DNA of 64,000 nt from Chimonanthus salicifolius (Eukaryota; Streptophyta; Magnoliopsida; Laurales; Calycanthaceae). Below are positions 10,961 through 24,588 of this stretch, piece by piece. The notes under the pieces are model-generated. The model ran no database searches. It was given only the letters and a program-made list of their open reading frames with translations, and had not been told where the DNA came from. The stretch spans positions 15,380,884 to 15,444,883 of the forward strand of contig CM023537.1 of NCBI GenBank assembly GCA_013350335.1, given 5' to 3'. The translations under genes were made by a program, and so were the position numbers. Within the stretch, counting starts at the first letter, position 1; each line of letters opens with the position of its first letter.

Positions 10961-13900
10961 TCATGGGTCATTTGGGTTATTGGACATCTCCCTTCCTTCC
11001 CTTGGTCCTGTGAATTCATTGTCATCAATACAATTTCTCTTGGTCTCAGACTCATTTCTTTTAGATTTGTTGCTCTTGTAATTTGATTCTTCATACCAAC
11101 TACGATCTTTTTCGTACCTAGAAGTTCCATCCTCAAGTGCAGGTGAACTTCTCTTCCGTGCCCTCATCTTTTGGGAACTCTCACTATTGGCCTCCTTTAA
11201 ATCTGATGAAATACAGTCATCATAATCATGACCCTTTCTACCCGCATCAGCTTTCTCACGTTTTTTGTAATCCAATTTTGATTCTCCCAGTCTCACTTGA
11301 TCATTTGTTTCCCGAGAAGATCTATCTTCATAATGCCTCGAGCTTCTCTTGTGTGACTTTGACCTGGAGGAATCGGAAGTCCTCTTGTCATTATTCCTTG
11401 AGTGATAGGAATCATGATTACTTAAAACATGTTCAGTTCTGACCAAATCAGTTCTATCATGTTTCTTATACTCTGAAGTCAACTTTTCAGGCATGCTTAA
11501 ATCCTCATTAACGGTATAGGTTCTCTTATCTGCAGATTTGGGGCTACTCTTCTGAGATTTCAGAATAGATGGATTCGCAGACTTCTTATCTTCATCCATG
11601 TCCATCATGTCATTCTCAACAATATCTTGATCCTTAGTAGTAGCCTCTGTTCCATCAGAGCTTCTACCACCCAGTCTAGATCTATCACTTTTACATGGAT
11701 CTTTCCCTTTTCTTAAGTTTCCATCCTCCTTTGATGTGTTGCCTTTTCTCTTGGTCAATTTAGAAGAATCAGCAATTCTATCTTCCCCCAAGTCTCTTGC
11801 ATCCTTTACCACAACATCATGCTCCTTATTGATCTCCTTAGTTTTGTCAGGTTTTACATAATCTGATTTTGACTTTCCATACTTCCTTGTGTCTTTTGTA
11901 TCATCAGAACGATGTCTACCATCTGCAGATTTAGATCTGGAGCGCCTACTACGGTGAGAGGCCGCCTCATGCTTGCGTCTTGGAGGTGATCTGTTATCGC
12001 GATGATGCCTTGGTGACCTTGAACCTCCTCGAGATGATTTTCTTGTTCTAGGGCTTGCACTTTCTCTAGAATGTTTAGGCGATGCAGATCCTACCCGAGA
12101 TGATCTTCTTGGATGAGGGCTCACACTCCGACTTCTCCTTGAAACAGAAGAGTAGTGGTCACGTGACCTGTCTTGCTCTCGTCTTCCAGCTCTGCTATAG
12201 CTGTCTCTAGAATCCCTATACCTCCTTTCAGAATCATGATTTGTGTAATGACGAGATCTCAATGGTGACCTACACCTTCGATCTCTCAGATATCGAGTAG
12301 AAGGTGATGCAGAACGAGACCGTCGGCTACATCGATGCTTGACTGGTGATTTTGACCTGGACTTCGATCTATGAAGGGAAGTAGAAGGTGACCTGTATAC
12401 CAAACCAATTATTAGTCATGCTCCATCACCATCTAAACTAGTAAACTAAGGTGTCTTTTTCTCTCACCAAACAAAATAAAACACTTCTATAGAGAGAAAT
12501 AAGCAGCATAAAGGAGGAAAACACATTTAAGAGTCCTAAGAACCAATCATAAAGAAGACTAATTCAAGTATTCAAAGGTAGGACAACTATAGATTAACAA
12601 CTATTACAAAGTAAGCACATTAGTTTCACCAAGCAATTCTGTGATCCTCATCCATAGGATATGAATTGAAATCTGCAGCCTTGAGCTTGCACATGAAGGA
12701 ACCACAGTTTGGCAAATGAGACTGAGAATCTGATTGGATTTAGTGTGTTTAGAAGACAGTTAAGCCAAATTACTAATCTCAGTAATAAACAATTTATACT
12801 TTGGTCCTAAAGCTATTGGTTCAAGCCAAACAATAATTAATACTTCGCTACCTGTTTCTCAATCTTGATCTCTCTCAATGGTAACATGACTTGAACACAC
12901 AATCATCTAAAAAAGTGATCAAACGCATAGAACCAGACTATTTTACAATGATAAGACAGTTGCTGGAAAAGAAATAGGTGAAAAAGTATAAGAATTATAT
13001 CACTTGTCTAATCACCTGGACTTTCGACTTGCTTCATTATCATCATTTCCCAATCCATCTGCTTTTAGCTTTTTACTTATTTCAGCAGCTCTAGCTGATG
13101 CCAACTCTGTTGCAGACTTCATTGTTGCTGCTCGGCTAGCAGCCTGCTGTGAGGCCAGTGTTTGTTGCATAACCAAAGCCTGCTGAAACTGCATCTGTTG
13201 CATGGCAACTGCTTGTTGCATTACCATTGGCAAAGAAGACTGATGCAGAGAAGAGTTCCCAACAGCCTTTGAAGGGAGGGATTTTGCCATCTCAACATTC
13301 AAAGGACGGCCTCCAACATCGATGTTGTTCAATGCCAGAGCAGCCATGGCTTCTTCTGGTTTTGAATATTCTATGTAAGAAAAATGCTTAGAATCTGTGA
13401 TGCTACATTCAACAACAGTACCACAGTAGCTAAAAAGTTGCTTCAGCTGTTCAACTGTAAGTAGTGGACTAAGATTACTAACTTGAAGTGTCTTCTTCAG
13501 GGCATAAGCCACTTTGTCTGGTGAACCTGAAATTATAGAAAAACAAGAGGTTAGTAACCCGCATAGACAAGAACAAACCCATCTGGGATTTCTATAGCAA
13601 AAGATCTCTAGAATGGGCAACAGATAGAATCCTTTGCGAGTCAAGGTTTTTTTTTTTTTTTTTTAAAAAAAAAGAAGCTAAAGAACACCTTGCATGCCAA
13701 GGTTGGTCAAACCTTTTAGCTAAAATAGCTATAAAGTACACTTTTTGCAGATTATCTGACCAGGTACAAAATCACACTTGCTTAAAAGAAATTACACGTT
13801 GAACCATCCAAATTCTTGAGTATGGGAAGATTATCTGACGAGGTACAAAATGAGGCCCATCTCTAATTTTAACAGTGGCACCACTACGTTACTAGATGCC

Positions 13901-16127
13901 CCAAACTGGATCCATTACAATAATACTGCTGCTTGCTATACTGTTAGGACTGCAATTAATGCTGCTGCCACCACCCCCGCTACTACTGCTTATTTTCTTT
14001 TTCTCTAAATAAGGATCTACTGTATTTTCTGAAAGAAGCTCCTAAGTTGCCTATAATTAAAGAAGTCCTTGGTAAGGTAGTGTGGTTGCTTCCATCAGCA
14101 GCATTCAGTCTGTTCAGGTCGATAGTGAAGGACATTATGTAGCAAACTCTAGATGTTTTCAAGATGTGGGAGTTGTCACTGGGAAAGCATCAAACGTCAA
14201 GAGGTTGGCTGTTTGCAAGTACACCACCTGACATCTCTAATGCTCCCCTGTCTCAGTTTGTCGAAATGTTGGTCTGGCAGATGCCCGAGCTGAAAAGCCC
14301 GGATGTTTTGACAGACCTTGTTAGATATTGAGCCTAATTTGATGATCACAAAAATTATATGGATTGATAGATTATTGTAAGGGTTATCATTCTACAAAAA
14401 GAGGATCCATTGAATCATGTTAACCCTTAATTTTTAATATTAAAAATGAACAATTGGATAAATATTTTGACCTATTGTGCCTAATCCAATGATAAAGATG
14501 CACTAAATGAAAAATTATAAATGGTTGAATGTAAATTTCAAAAAAAAAAAAAAAAAATTTAACAGATGGACATTAACATTAAGTGGGTCCCACATGGAAC
14601 CCTTGTGCCCAGGCACCAAAAATGCCCAAGCATTTGCTAGTTTCGCCCTTTGTCAAATGGATTTTGCCCTTTATGATGTGCGGTGTCAAGGAGCTGCCCT
14701 CCTTATCCTTGTCTCAGTTTGTCGAGTGGATTTTTCCCCTTTCTGACATGCGGTGTCCAGGTGCTACCCTCCCCTTATCCCTGTCTACTGTTCGTTTTGA
14801 GTCTCCCTCGATATTGAACCAGGGCAGGTCAGGGGAAGGTTTTGACGGGTCTGAGAGGGCTTCCAGCTCCATTAATCTTTTGGATACACTAGTAGACATA
14901 GTGATGTTGGATTGCAAGGGTAGAAGAGCACTCCTAATTTGATAAAATTTGAAGCAGAGAGCATTAGTGGTTATGAAGTGGGACAAAGCTCTAGATAGTA
15001 TGCAGCGGGACAAAACTCAGGGTCCATATAGGTTCAACAAGAATCCATGAACATATGTAGAAGATGAAGCAGTATGAAGTGGGAGAAAGTTCCAACAAAA
15101 AATGAAACACAACAGCATGGAATTATCAATCAAAAGCTAAGTACGAGAGAGAAGAAACCAAACCAGATGAATCTCCTGCAGACTTGGCCTGCGCCTGCAC
15201 CTGAGCAGCATGAGCTTGAAGCACTTGTGCAGCTACAATAGCTTGAGCTGCAGCCATGGCAGCTGCTGAAGGTGCCATTGGCACCTGACTCAAGGTCCCC
15301 ATTGTCGTTGTAGCAGCAAGTGCAGTCATCAGAAGATTATGAGGGGGGTGGTTAAACTTGCAATCCGTTTCCGCACATCGTCCATTCAAGTACTCCCGAC
15401 AAACCTCTCCAAGAGATGCTCCCATGCCTGGCAAGATCACCCCTCCTGAAGCACCATTGATAACACCAGGGATCATTCCGAGCAATCCTGGAAATGCGCC
15501 TGAAACAGAACCTGAATAGTTTGGCATGTTTGGCATGGTCTGGTTGACAAGATTCGGGTATGGGGTCGATGGTTGCATACCCAACACCCCACTCGGCGTA
15601 CTGGCACTGAAGAACACTGGAAATGGGCTGCCCATGATTGGCTTTCCATTGCACTCAACATAGACCGTGTAATTACCCCGCTTTGGGACAGCATAGGTCA
15701 CAGTGTACGTCCCATCGCCCATGTCCTTCACCATCCCATCCTGGTCAGATCCACCAACACCAACACCTGGTGAAACCCTAACCTTCAGCTCAGCACCCCC
15801 TGATGTGATCTTCCGCCCATCAGAATCTTTTGTAACAACACCAAATGCTGACGGGGCACACGCTGCACCTCCTGCAATCCCCGCACCGGCAGCTGTGCAT
15901 TTTGATGGATCAACAGGCCCCACTGGCTTGTTTGCAAGGTCCTCGGACTCATCCGCATCACTGTCAGAAGACACAACTTCCTTATCTCCAGTTTTATCCA
16001 CATTCTTGAATGTGGCCTCAAACGCTGCCTTTGCAGCCGCAGCTTTCTCCGTCTCACTCTTCAGCTTTGCCTCCTCTGCCTGTTTCATCCAGACTGGCCG
16101 GGCAACAACAGCTCCACGATCTGCCAT
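10961..16127 (-). CDS. RRM/RS splicing-related protein with filamin repeat and CCCH finger
   Basis: Nuclear RNA-binding protein, probably in pre-mRNA splicing. Three exons on the minus strand: 15164-16127, 13016-13526 and 10961-12392. They total 2907 nt, exactly 969 codons with the stop (968 aa), and all borders are GT/AG. The start is MADRG at 16127; an upstream in-frame Met (16139) is a poorer candidate. Order of parts: Lys/Ala-rich N-terminus, filamin/ABP280-like Ig repeat about 75-175, CCCH finger C243-x7-C251-x4-C256-x3-H260, Ala/Gln-rich stretch, RRM about 330-405 (RNP2 LQVSNL, RNP1-like KHFSYIEY), Gln/Ala coiled region, then a long RS/SRSP-rich domain from about 492. The layout recalls plant proteins of the Arabidopsis At3g23900 type (from memory). 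The C-terminus looks shortened (see 10488-10960). Confidence 0.88.
13527..15163 (-). other. Intron 1 of the RRM/RS gene (1.64 kb)
   Basis: Begins with GT after Ser321 and ends TTTCAG before the RRM exon. It holds a T-run/A-run at 13647-13672, a short duplicated motif (GATTATCTGAC at 13749 and 13829) and a degenerate direct duplication near 14660-14790 containing TGCGGTGTC. These suggest old insertions. No coding region recognised. Confidence 0.6.
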
Positions 16128-17459
16128 CCTCAAGAGCAATCGTCAAAGTCACTCGACCCTCCCACCGGGGATGAAGAGCTGTAAGCGGAGTGCAAATTGT
16201 AGGCGTCAGAACGAACAATCGCTACCCGAATGAACCTAATCGGATGCCGGGTCTGCCTTCTAGGGTTTAATAGAGAGAAGAGGGCTTCTGAACACCCCCG
16301 TGAAGTGAACGACCTACTTAGGCTTTTTGCGTTTTTCTCGAAAGCAACTCACGTGAGAAGCTCACATGTCTACTCTAATATTTTGTCAACAAGTTTTTGA
16401 GTTAAAGTAAAATTTAATTGTAAATACAATATTTAATTATGTTGAAATTAAAAATAATAATATTTTCTTTTATTTATCTTATTACAATAATTTGATATTA
16501 TATTTGTCATCTAATGTTTTTACCATTGTAATTATTATAAAATCTCTTTTTATTCTAATTATATCAATATAACATAATTAATTATACCTCATAATTTTAT
16601 CTAATTACTAACAATGAAAAATAAAATCTCTTTCTGAAATTAAAGAAAGTAGAGTTCAAAAACTTCGAATGTGAATCTTGTATGATAAATAGCTTTCTTG
16701 TTTTGACTTTAAAAAATAAAACATAAAATAATTAATTACATTGTTAAATTAGAATGGATTTAAAAGCTAAAATGAATTTATAATAGACCACTCATATATT
16801 TAGAAAATATTAGTCTAGATGTAATATAAATATTTTATACTTTGCAAAATAATAACTAGTGATTATTAAAAATTGAAAATCATGTTATTTTAAAAAGAAT
16901 GGTGAATTTTCTATTTTCTACACCACATAATTGAGAGTTCATTTGAAAAAAAAGAAACTTTCTTATAAGAGCTTTATTTATATAGAAATAGATTAATTAA
17001 TAATTTAATATTATTTATAATATAATATTCATGGCACGAGTTTGAATAGGTTTGACCACTCTAGAACCTTATTTAACCTAACCTTCTTCAAAAACAGTTA
17101 TGTAAACGGTTTGACATTTTTTTGAAATAAGACAAGGCTTTGAAAGAGTCCATGTACTTTGATCACGAGAATTTCAATTGAGAATATGTAATGACCGGTT
17201 TAAAATTTAATTAATTTAAAATCTAAAAAGAGTTTTTATTAAATTCAAATTGATTTTAAAAGTTTTTAATTAAACTTAATTAATTTAATTTTTTTAATAC
17301 TAGCATAATTAGAAATTAAATAAAATTCTTAGTTTTAGATTTTACTAATTATCTCACGTTGATAAATTCTAAACTTTTACTTGAATTTAATTTAATTAAG
17401 AAATGTGTAGATTTAATGAAACTCCTTGCTTGAATGAACTAGTGATGGTTGAGTTGTGT
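16128..17459. other. 5' flank of the RRM/RS gene and AT-rich spacer
   Basis: 16128-16330 is GC-richer and probably the 5' leader and promoter of the minus-strand gene. The remainder is very AT-rich with no recognised feature. Confidence 0.5.
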
Positions 17460-17467
17460 GTAGGAAC

Positions 17468-20011
17468 CAGGGGTAGAAAAGTCGGTCGGGCCGAGATCTC
17501 AGCCGATTTTTCATATCGGCGCACTTTTTCTCTCTCCTGCCCGGTTTTTTTAAAAAAAAAGTTCAAAAAAATTATAGTAAATGCAGATAATTATGGGCTT
17601 ATTGGATATGTAATTTTTTCATAAAATATCGGACATTTACATCTTCTAATATATTTTTGAAGTTACGATATCGAGAAATTATATAATTAGTAATAAAATG
17701 GTGAAAATTACAAGGAAAAGCATATAAATGAGGAAAATTTGTAGAAATAATTTCATAATTTATTTTCTTAGTCAATGAGTGTTATTTTAAGTTATGAATT
17801 ATAAAAATAAAAAATAAAAATAAAATGATTGAAAATTACATAATAATGTAGAAAAAATATTAGAAAATGAAACTAATAGGGTCCTAATTACTTGAATTGA
17901 TAACCACACAAATGTCATACATTCTTAATTATAAGAAATTCTATTTAAATAATTAACTGAAGAGTTTTTAAAAATTAACTAAATGAAGAAACTTTCAAGA
18001 TCTAAACTCAAAAGATATTTTTTTCTCATGCATTTCAACTACATGTAAAGACGAACATCATATATGTAGAATGTTCTTGTGGCCTGGTCTAATCTCCTCT
18101 ACACCAAAGAGGCGAGCGTATCCCATGTTGGATCCGCGCGGCCGACAATTCCTGGATTGATGTCGTAGTGCGGATCAATGGGTGCATTTTGATTACCCAT
18201 ACATATAGTTTTCATTGATTTCTATGTAGCCCATAATCCATTATTCTTCTTCTTTGAACCGGACCTACTTCCACCACCATGGCGGGACCCACCTGCATAG
18301 ATTAATAAAAATAACGTGGATTAGCATTTTTTTTCTAATTTCCGTCTCAATAAAATGTATTTATGATTTTCTAAAAATATAATTTTTATATTACCTGCAC
18401 CACAATGGCCGCCCATATGCATATTGCGACGACTCTCTTTCAAAGCCCACCGCAATTAAAAAATAATTATAAAAAATTTAGTACACAGTAAATAACAGCA
18501 AATAAATAAATTTAATGTATTATTTTAAAAGTTTTACCATTTTTCCGCATTTATAACTCATAATCTACATTTTATGATGAAATAATTAAAAGAAAGATTA
18601 AATAAAAGAAAAAAAATGTTGCTGAAAATTTTTACATGTTAGTTAACAGTAACTAAGAGAAAATAAAAAAAATTAATTTATAAATTTATAGGTTTTACCA
18701 TTTTCTAACATTTATAAGTCATAAACCATAATTTATGATGAAATAATTAAAAAAATGAGAGTAAATAAAAGAAAAATGTTGCTGGAAATTTTGATATGTT
18801 AGTAAATAGTAACTAAGAGCAAATAAAAAAATTAACGTATTATTTTATAGGTTTTAGCATTTTCTAACATTTATAACTCATAAACAATATTTTATAATAA
18901 AATAATTAAAATAAAGAGTAAATGAAACTAAAAAATAATGTTGTAAATTTTGACATATTAGTAACAATAACTAAGAGCAAATAAAAAAATTTCATGTATT
19001 ATTTTATAGGTTTTATCATTTTCTAACTTTTTTTTTTCATTTATGCTATTTTATGTTGAAATAGTTAACAAAAATGAATAAATAATTGAAAAAAAAAAGT
19101 AACTAACAAAGTACACAAAAAATAACTACAGATACATTCAGATGGAAAAAAATTATAACACCTTAATAAAACTTTTATTTACTACATATGTTATTTAAGT
19201 TCAAGCATTTTTTAACAAATTATAACATTTTTATGTTATTTTTGGCTGAAAAAAATTAAAAATAAAATACAGATAAATGGAAATAAATTACAAAGCTTAC
19301 AAGATCAGTGGATCTATAAATGAAGAAAACTTTGAACGGTCTGGATCAGTTCAGTTTCAACCAAATCCTAGTCCTTTAGAACTTAGTTAGATCAAGTAAT
19401 GAAGAGTGAAAATTTTTTTGGAAGAGAAATGGTAAAATCTAGTTTTTTTCTTGAAAATAAGTGTGTGAAATTTGAAGTGTAGGTGAATGGTATTTATAGA
19501 AAAAAATTGGATTGGGTCGATTTTTCAGATTTAAAAAAATAATAAAATATTCACGCATACCGAAGTAGCTAAATCCTGCAATCCGCCGTACACAGAGATT
19601 TGACTGGGAGAAATTGGTTGACAGGTGAGATCTCCCTCAATATATCGGACATGTGATATTGTCCAATATATCGTCGAACTTGAGTCGGGCCCAGGCCCGA
19701 TTTTTACTGTTTTTTTCTGGAAAAAAGGCAGGCCCAAACGAAATTCGGTCCATGATTCGGCCGAGATTTTGACCGATATATCAGTCATCTTGGCCGATAT
19801 TTCTAAAAAAAGAAACAGGCTTTTTTTTTTTAAAAAAAAAAACAAAGAACCGAATTTTTAAAATTCGGGCAATATCATGACCGAATTATTGGTCAAAAAT
19901 TCTGTCATATCGGCCGAATTTTTTTTTTTGTATGGCCGATATAGATCGGTGGTTGAAAATCCGATATAATTTGCCTGATACGTACAGTATCAGCAGAATT
20001 TTTGACCCCTG
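17468..20011. mobile_element. Non-autonomous hAT-like element, CGATAT family (2.5 kb, copy A)
   Basis: Begins CAGGGGTAGAAAAGTCGG and ends TTTTTGACCCCTG. Flanks GTAGGAAC (17460-17467) and ATAGGAAC (20012-20019) form an 8-bp target duplication with one mismatch. The ends carry dense ATATCGG/CCGATAT palindromes. The middle is AT-rich with a tandem array. There is no transposase frame, so it must be mobilised in trans. The sister copy is at 32919-35127. Confidence 0.8.
18480..19100. repeat. Tandem array, period about 158 bp, inside hAT copy A
   Basis: The phrase TTTTACCATTTTCTAAC with neighbours (AATAATTAAAA, AGTAACTAAGAGCAAAT) recurs at about 18535, 18693, 18852 and 19011, spaced 158-159 bp. 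About four diverged units. Confidence 0.75.
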
Positions 20012-20282
20012 ATAGGAACCAAAACCAAGTAGTTGGCAGGCATGTCTTTAAACTAAATAAAGCAGATGCTTCCAAATGCTTAAGAAAACTCCACTGCTTT
20101 TATTCAAATCCAACAGAAACACACCAAAAAAAAAAAAAAAAATCGCTAGCAGCACCACCAATCTCAGATCTCTTGTGTCCGGTGGATCAAGAGAAAAGAA
20201 AAAAAAGAAAACGCTGCAGCCCACGCTTTGCAGCTGTGTTCTGGTTGCTGCCCAACAGTTTCGGTGCTGTCACCACCAATCC

Positions 20283-20824
20283 TGTTAGTGTTACGTGCGG
20301 AAACAAGAAAAATCGAATGGAAAAATAAAATACAAACAACACTAAAGATTTTACGTGGTTCGGCCCACCTGGCCTACGTTCACGGGCAACATAATATCTT
20401 CATTATATGAGAAAGAATAAACATGTACAATATGAAGACTCATTTGAGTCTAGAGCCCAAACTCGAAGTCCCGAGCCCTTTGTGCACCCCTCTTCTTATT
20501 CCTTCTCATGCTCAGAAGAACCCATCTTTTGTCCCTCTTCTCTACACTTCCAGCGTTCTACGAGCACATCCCGACGTGCTTCACGAACGCGAGGCTACGT
20601 GACCGATGGGTTGCAGCAATCAACCTAGACACGTCCTTCTGAAGCCTTTCTGTGCATATGGCCAGGAGGCCATCTCCATGAACAGGCCAAAAGGCTCTTC
20701 ACCGTGCCTCAACCTCTTGGCTACATTTGGCCATGTATTAAAAACAATTCTAATTTGGACTCCACTATCTTTAATATTAGTGATTTAGGCAACCACTAAT
20801 TTTAGATTTGAGCCACACCTAACA
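20283..20824 (-). mobile_element. Copia-type LTR (family 1), 3' LTR of a minus-strand element
   Basis: Starts TGTTAG, ends CTAACA (542 bp). It is followed on its right by ATCTCCACCTTGGC, which read on the minus strand is a purine-rich tract just before the LTR, so the internal region lies to the right. Near-identical LTRs occur at 61827-62368, and diverged ones at 29852 and 51155. Confidence 0.7.
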
Positions 20825-21768
20825 ATCTCCACCTTGGCGAAAAATCTACCAATCCTCCGGAGAAAAAATCGTGACATCGTTCTCCACTGCATCTTCAACT
20901 CTGCACCTCGCCGCTCCCGGCTTTTGCTCCACCTTCACATGCAGTCCTTTGTATCTCTGTGGGAGATGTGCGCATCCCCATGCTCAGGAATGCTCCACAT
21001 GTCTTCTTCAATTAGAAGAGTTGGCCAAACCCAAGCCTTGCTTGGACTTGACAGCTATCCACCGCTTTGTCGGGCCCGTCGCACTTTTCACTGTGTTGCA
21101 CATCTACACTTTCGCCTTTCCCTTCGTGCTTTCACCTGTATCATGGACACCAGACAAAAGACCACAACCATTTAGTGCAAAAGTAACTTTACTTTTAGAG
21201 TCAGCCCTCACTGGAGTCTTGCGGGTCCTTCTCCTTCAGCCAGTAGCCCGATTAGGAGGTCCCTGCTGTTTGTCAATTTTTGTGTTCCCTAACAGCGTAT
21301 ACAGATCACCTTGTCTCTTTCCCTTCATAACTATCATACCTCCCTTCACCACTCTGAGAGCCACATCCTTAGTTTTGAAGGTGAATCCCTTCGATTCAAG
21401 AACGCCCAATGAAAATAAATTCATTTTTAGATCTAGGACATGAAGCACATTCTCAAGCGTCTTCACCATACCATCAAACATTTTGATTTTTATAGTCTCG
21501 ATCCCGATGATTTTGCTAGTTGCCCCATTACCCATTTAGCCAACTCTTCCATTGCATGGTTTGTATTGTCAAACCATTCCCTCCTCGGACACATATGATA
21601 GGTACACCATGAATCTAAAATCCAATTATTATTTAGATTTTTTGTACTTTTTGTGACTGTACACATAACCATCTGTGCTATAACAGCACGAGCATCGCTT
21701 GATTGAGCTGAATTCTGTGATTTGGCCTCCAGATCACGTTTCAATTGATTGCAGTATCTTATCATGTG
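20825..21768 (-). pseudogene. TNT1-like Copia element: protease-region remnant
   Basis: On the minus strand, 21236-21765 encodes the segment after the gag zinc knuckle: NQLKRDLEAK, the aspartic protease site degenerated to WILDSWC, HMCPRREWF, then IKMFDGMVKTLENVLHV, DLKMNLFSLG and RQGDLYTLLG. Two frames are needed, with breaks near 21490-21540. No integrase or reverse transcriptase follows. The sequence runs straight into 3' non-coding DNA and the LTR. The element is therefore internally deleted, and the same deletion is seen in the copy at 62.4-63.3 kb. Confidence 0.75.
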
Positions 21769-21773
21769 TCATT

Positions 21774-24588
21774 TGTTGTGCAAATTTTAAATTTATAACT
21801 CGCAAGCGCACGAACCATTTAAATAGTATAGCGATTAAGTGCGAGGTCGAACCCATCGGAACTTAGGAAAATATATCCATGAAAATACACCATTGAATTA
21901 GATATTTTAAGAACTTTGAGAAATATGGAGATAAATCATGAACGTGGAATTGTTAATCTAATTTATGAATTTTAATCTTAATTTAGAAACATTCTACATT
22001 TAAACATAGAATCTAACAATTTAACTAATTTTAATTAAGATGGTGGCATTAATATAAAAATATAAACAATCTCAATTTAATTTAAAATACAAAATTAAGA
22101 TGCAATTAAATTATTTCCAACCTAGTTCATCAATTTCAAGAGTTTTTGGATTTATAAACAAAAATAAAATTAAAGGCACCTAAATTACATCTGTACATAT
22201 TTACAGTGGAACTGGCTCAAAGAATCAAGGAGGCATTATTTTCCATATTTTAAAAATAAAACAAAGGCCTAGAATACGGAGCTCACGTAAATCACCAATC
22301 ATGCATTCAAATTTTTCATCGATAAATATTCTAAGAATTAAATCCATGGATTTCATTAAATTAAAAATCTCAAATTAAACCTTAGAATGAATAGAATTTA
22401 AACTTCATCTCCAAATCTAAAATATTTCATCGCACTCTTAAAATAAGAGCCTTAGATCGAAGAAGGAAGTCTATTCAATCTAAATTTTCATCACATTTAA
22501 TCTGAAATAATTAAAATAAATCCACACATAAACTTAATTAAAGAATAAAAATAAAATCAAATAATCATCATACATAAATTGAATAATTGGAAAACCATAG
22601 ACTAAATATTTCATCACACCTCAATTTTATTTATGAAACATGAATTTAGACTTACATATTAATGAAATTTTAAAGAAAAAGAAATACAATGAAAATCAAA
22701 ATCCAAAAACTTGTTGTGCAAATTTTAAATTTATAACTGGCAAGCGCACGAACCATTTAAATAGTAGAGCGATTAAGTGCGAGGTCGAACCCATCGGAAC
22801 TTAGGAAAATATATCCATGAAAATACACCATTGAATTAGATATTTTAAGAACTTTGAGAAATATGGAGATAAATCATGAACGTGGAACTGTTAATCTAAT
22901 CTATGAATTTTAATCTTAATTTAGAAACATTCTACATTTAAACATAAAATCTAACAATTTAACTAATTTTAATTAAGATGGTGGCATTAATATAAAAATA
23001 TAAACAATCTCAATTTAATTTAAAATACAAAATTAAGATGCAATTAAATTATTTCCAACCTAGTTCATCAATTTCAAGAGTTTTTGGATTTATAAACAAA
23101 AATAAAATTAAAGGCACCTAAATTACATCTGTACATATTTACAGTGGAACTGGCTCAAAGAATCAAGGAGGCATTATTTTCCATATTTTAAAAATAAAAC
23201 AAAGGCCTAGAATACGGAGCTCACGTAAATCACCAATCATGCATTCAAATTTTTCATCGATAAATATTCTAAGAATTAAATCTATGGATTTCATTAAATT
23301 AAAAATCTCAAATTAAACCTTAAAATGAATAGAATTTAAACTTCATCTCCAAATCTAAAATATTTCATCGCACTCTTAAAATAAGAGCCTTAGATCGAAG
23401 AAGGAAGTCTATTCAATCTAAATTTTCATCACATTTAATCTGAAATAATTAAAATAAATCCACACATAAACTTAATTAAAGAATAAAAATAAAATCAAAT
23501 AATCATCATACATAAATTGAATAATTGGAAAACCATAGACTAAATATTTCATCACACCTCAATTTTATTTATGAAACATGAATTTAGACTTACCTATTAA
23601 TGAAATTTTAAAGAAAAAGAAATACAATGAAAATCAAAATCCAAAAACTTGTTGTGCAAATTTTAAATTTATAACTCGCAAGCGCACGAACCATTTAAAT
23701 AGTAGAGCGATTAAGTGCGAGGTCGAACCCATCGGAACTTAGGAAAATATATCCATGAAAATACACCATTGAATTAGATATTTTAAGAACTTTGAGAAAT
23801 ATGGAGATAAATCATGAACGTGGAACTGTTAATCTAATCTATGAATTTTAATCTTAATTTAGAAACATTCTACATTTAAACATAAAATCTAACAATTTAA
23901 CTAATTTTAATTAAGATGGTGGCATTAATATAAAAATATAAACAATCTCAATTTAATTTAAAATACAAAATTAAGATGCAATTAAATTATTTCCAACCTA
24001 GTTCATCAATTTCAAGAGTTTTTGGATTTATAAACAAAAATAAAATTAAAGGCACCTAAATTACATCTGTACATATTTACAGTGGAACTGGCTCAAAGAA
24101 TCAAGGAGGCATTATTTTCCATATTTTAAAAATAAAACAAAGGCCTAGAATACGGAGCTCACGTAAATCACCAATCATGCATTCAAATTTTTCATCGATA
24201 AATATTCTAAGAATTAAATCCATGGATTTCATTAAATTAAAAATCTCAAATTAAACCTTAGAATGAATAGAATTTAAACTTCATCTCCAAATCTAAAATA
24301 TTTCATCGCACTCTTAAAATAAGAGCCTTAGATCGAAGAAGGAAGTCTATTCAATCTAAATTTTCATCACATTTAATCTGAAATAATTAAAATAAATCCA
24401 CACATAAACTTAATTAAAGAATAAAAATAAAATCAAATAATCATCATACATAAATTGAATAATTGGAAAACCATAGACTAAATATTTCATCACACCTCAA
24501 TTTTATTTATGAAACATGAATTTAGACTTACATATCAATGAAATTTTAAAGAAAAAGAAATACAATGAAAATCAAAATCTACCAACCT
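21774..24588. repeat. 938-bp unit repeated three times in tandem
   Basis: Units start with TTGTGCAAATTTTAAATTT, with the equivalent G at 21775, 22713 and 23651; the period is exactly 938 bp both times. Units differ by only a handful of substitutions by eye (for example ACTCGC versus ACTGGC, CATATTAATG versus CCTATTAATG). The third unit continues into the single-copy remainder of the LTR at about 24580. Confidence 0.95.

Noticed and set aside
15703..16233. Plus-strand 176-codon frame
   Set aside because: Antisense shadow of the first exon of the RRM/RS gene.
21774..24588. Repeat array considered as CRISPR-like or centromeric satellite
   Set aside because: Units are 938 bp, contiguous without spacers, only three, and lie inside an LTR-like insertion with a target duplication.
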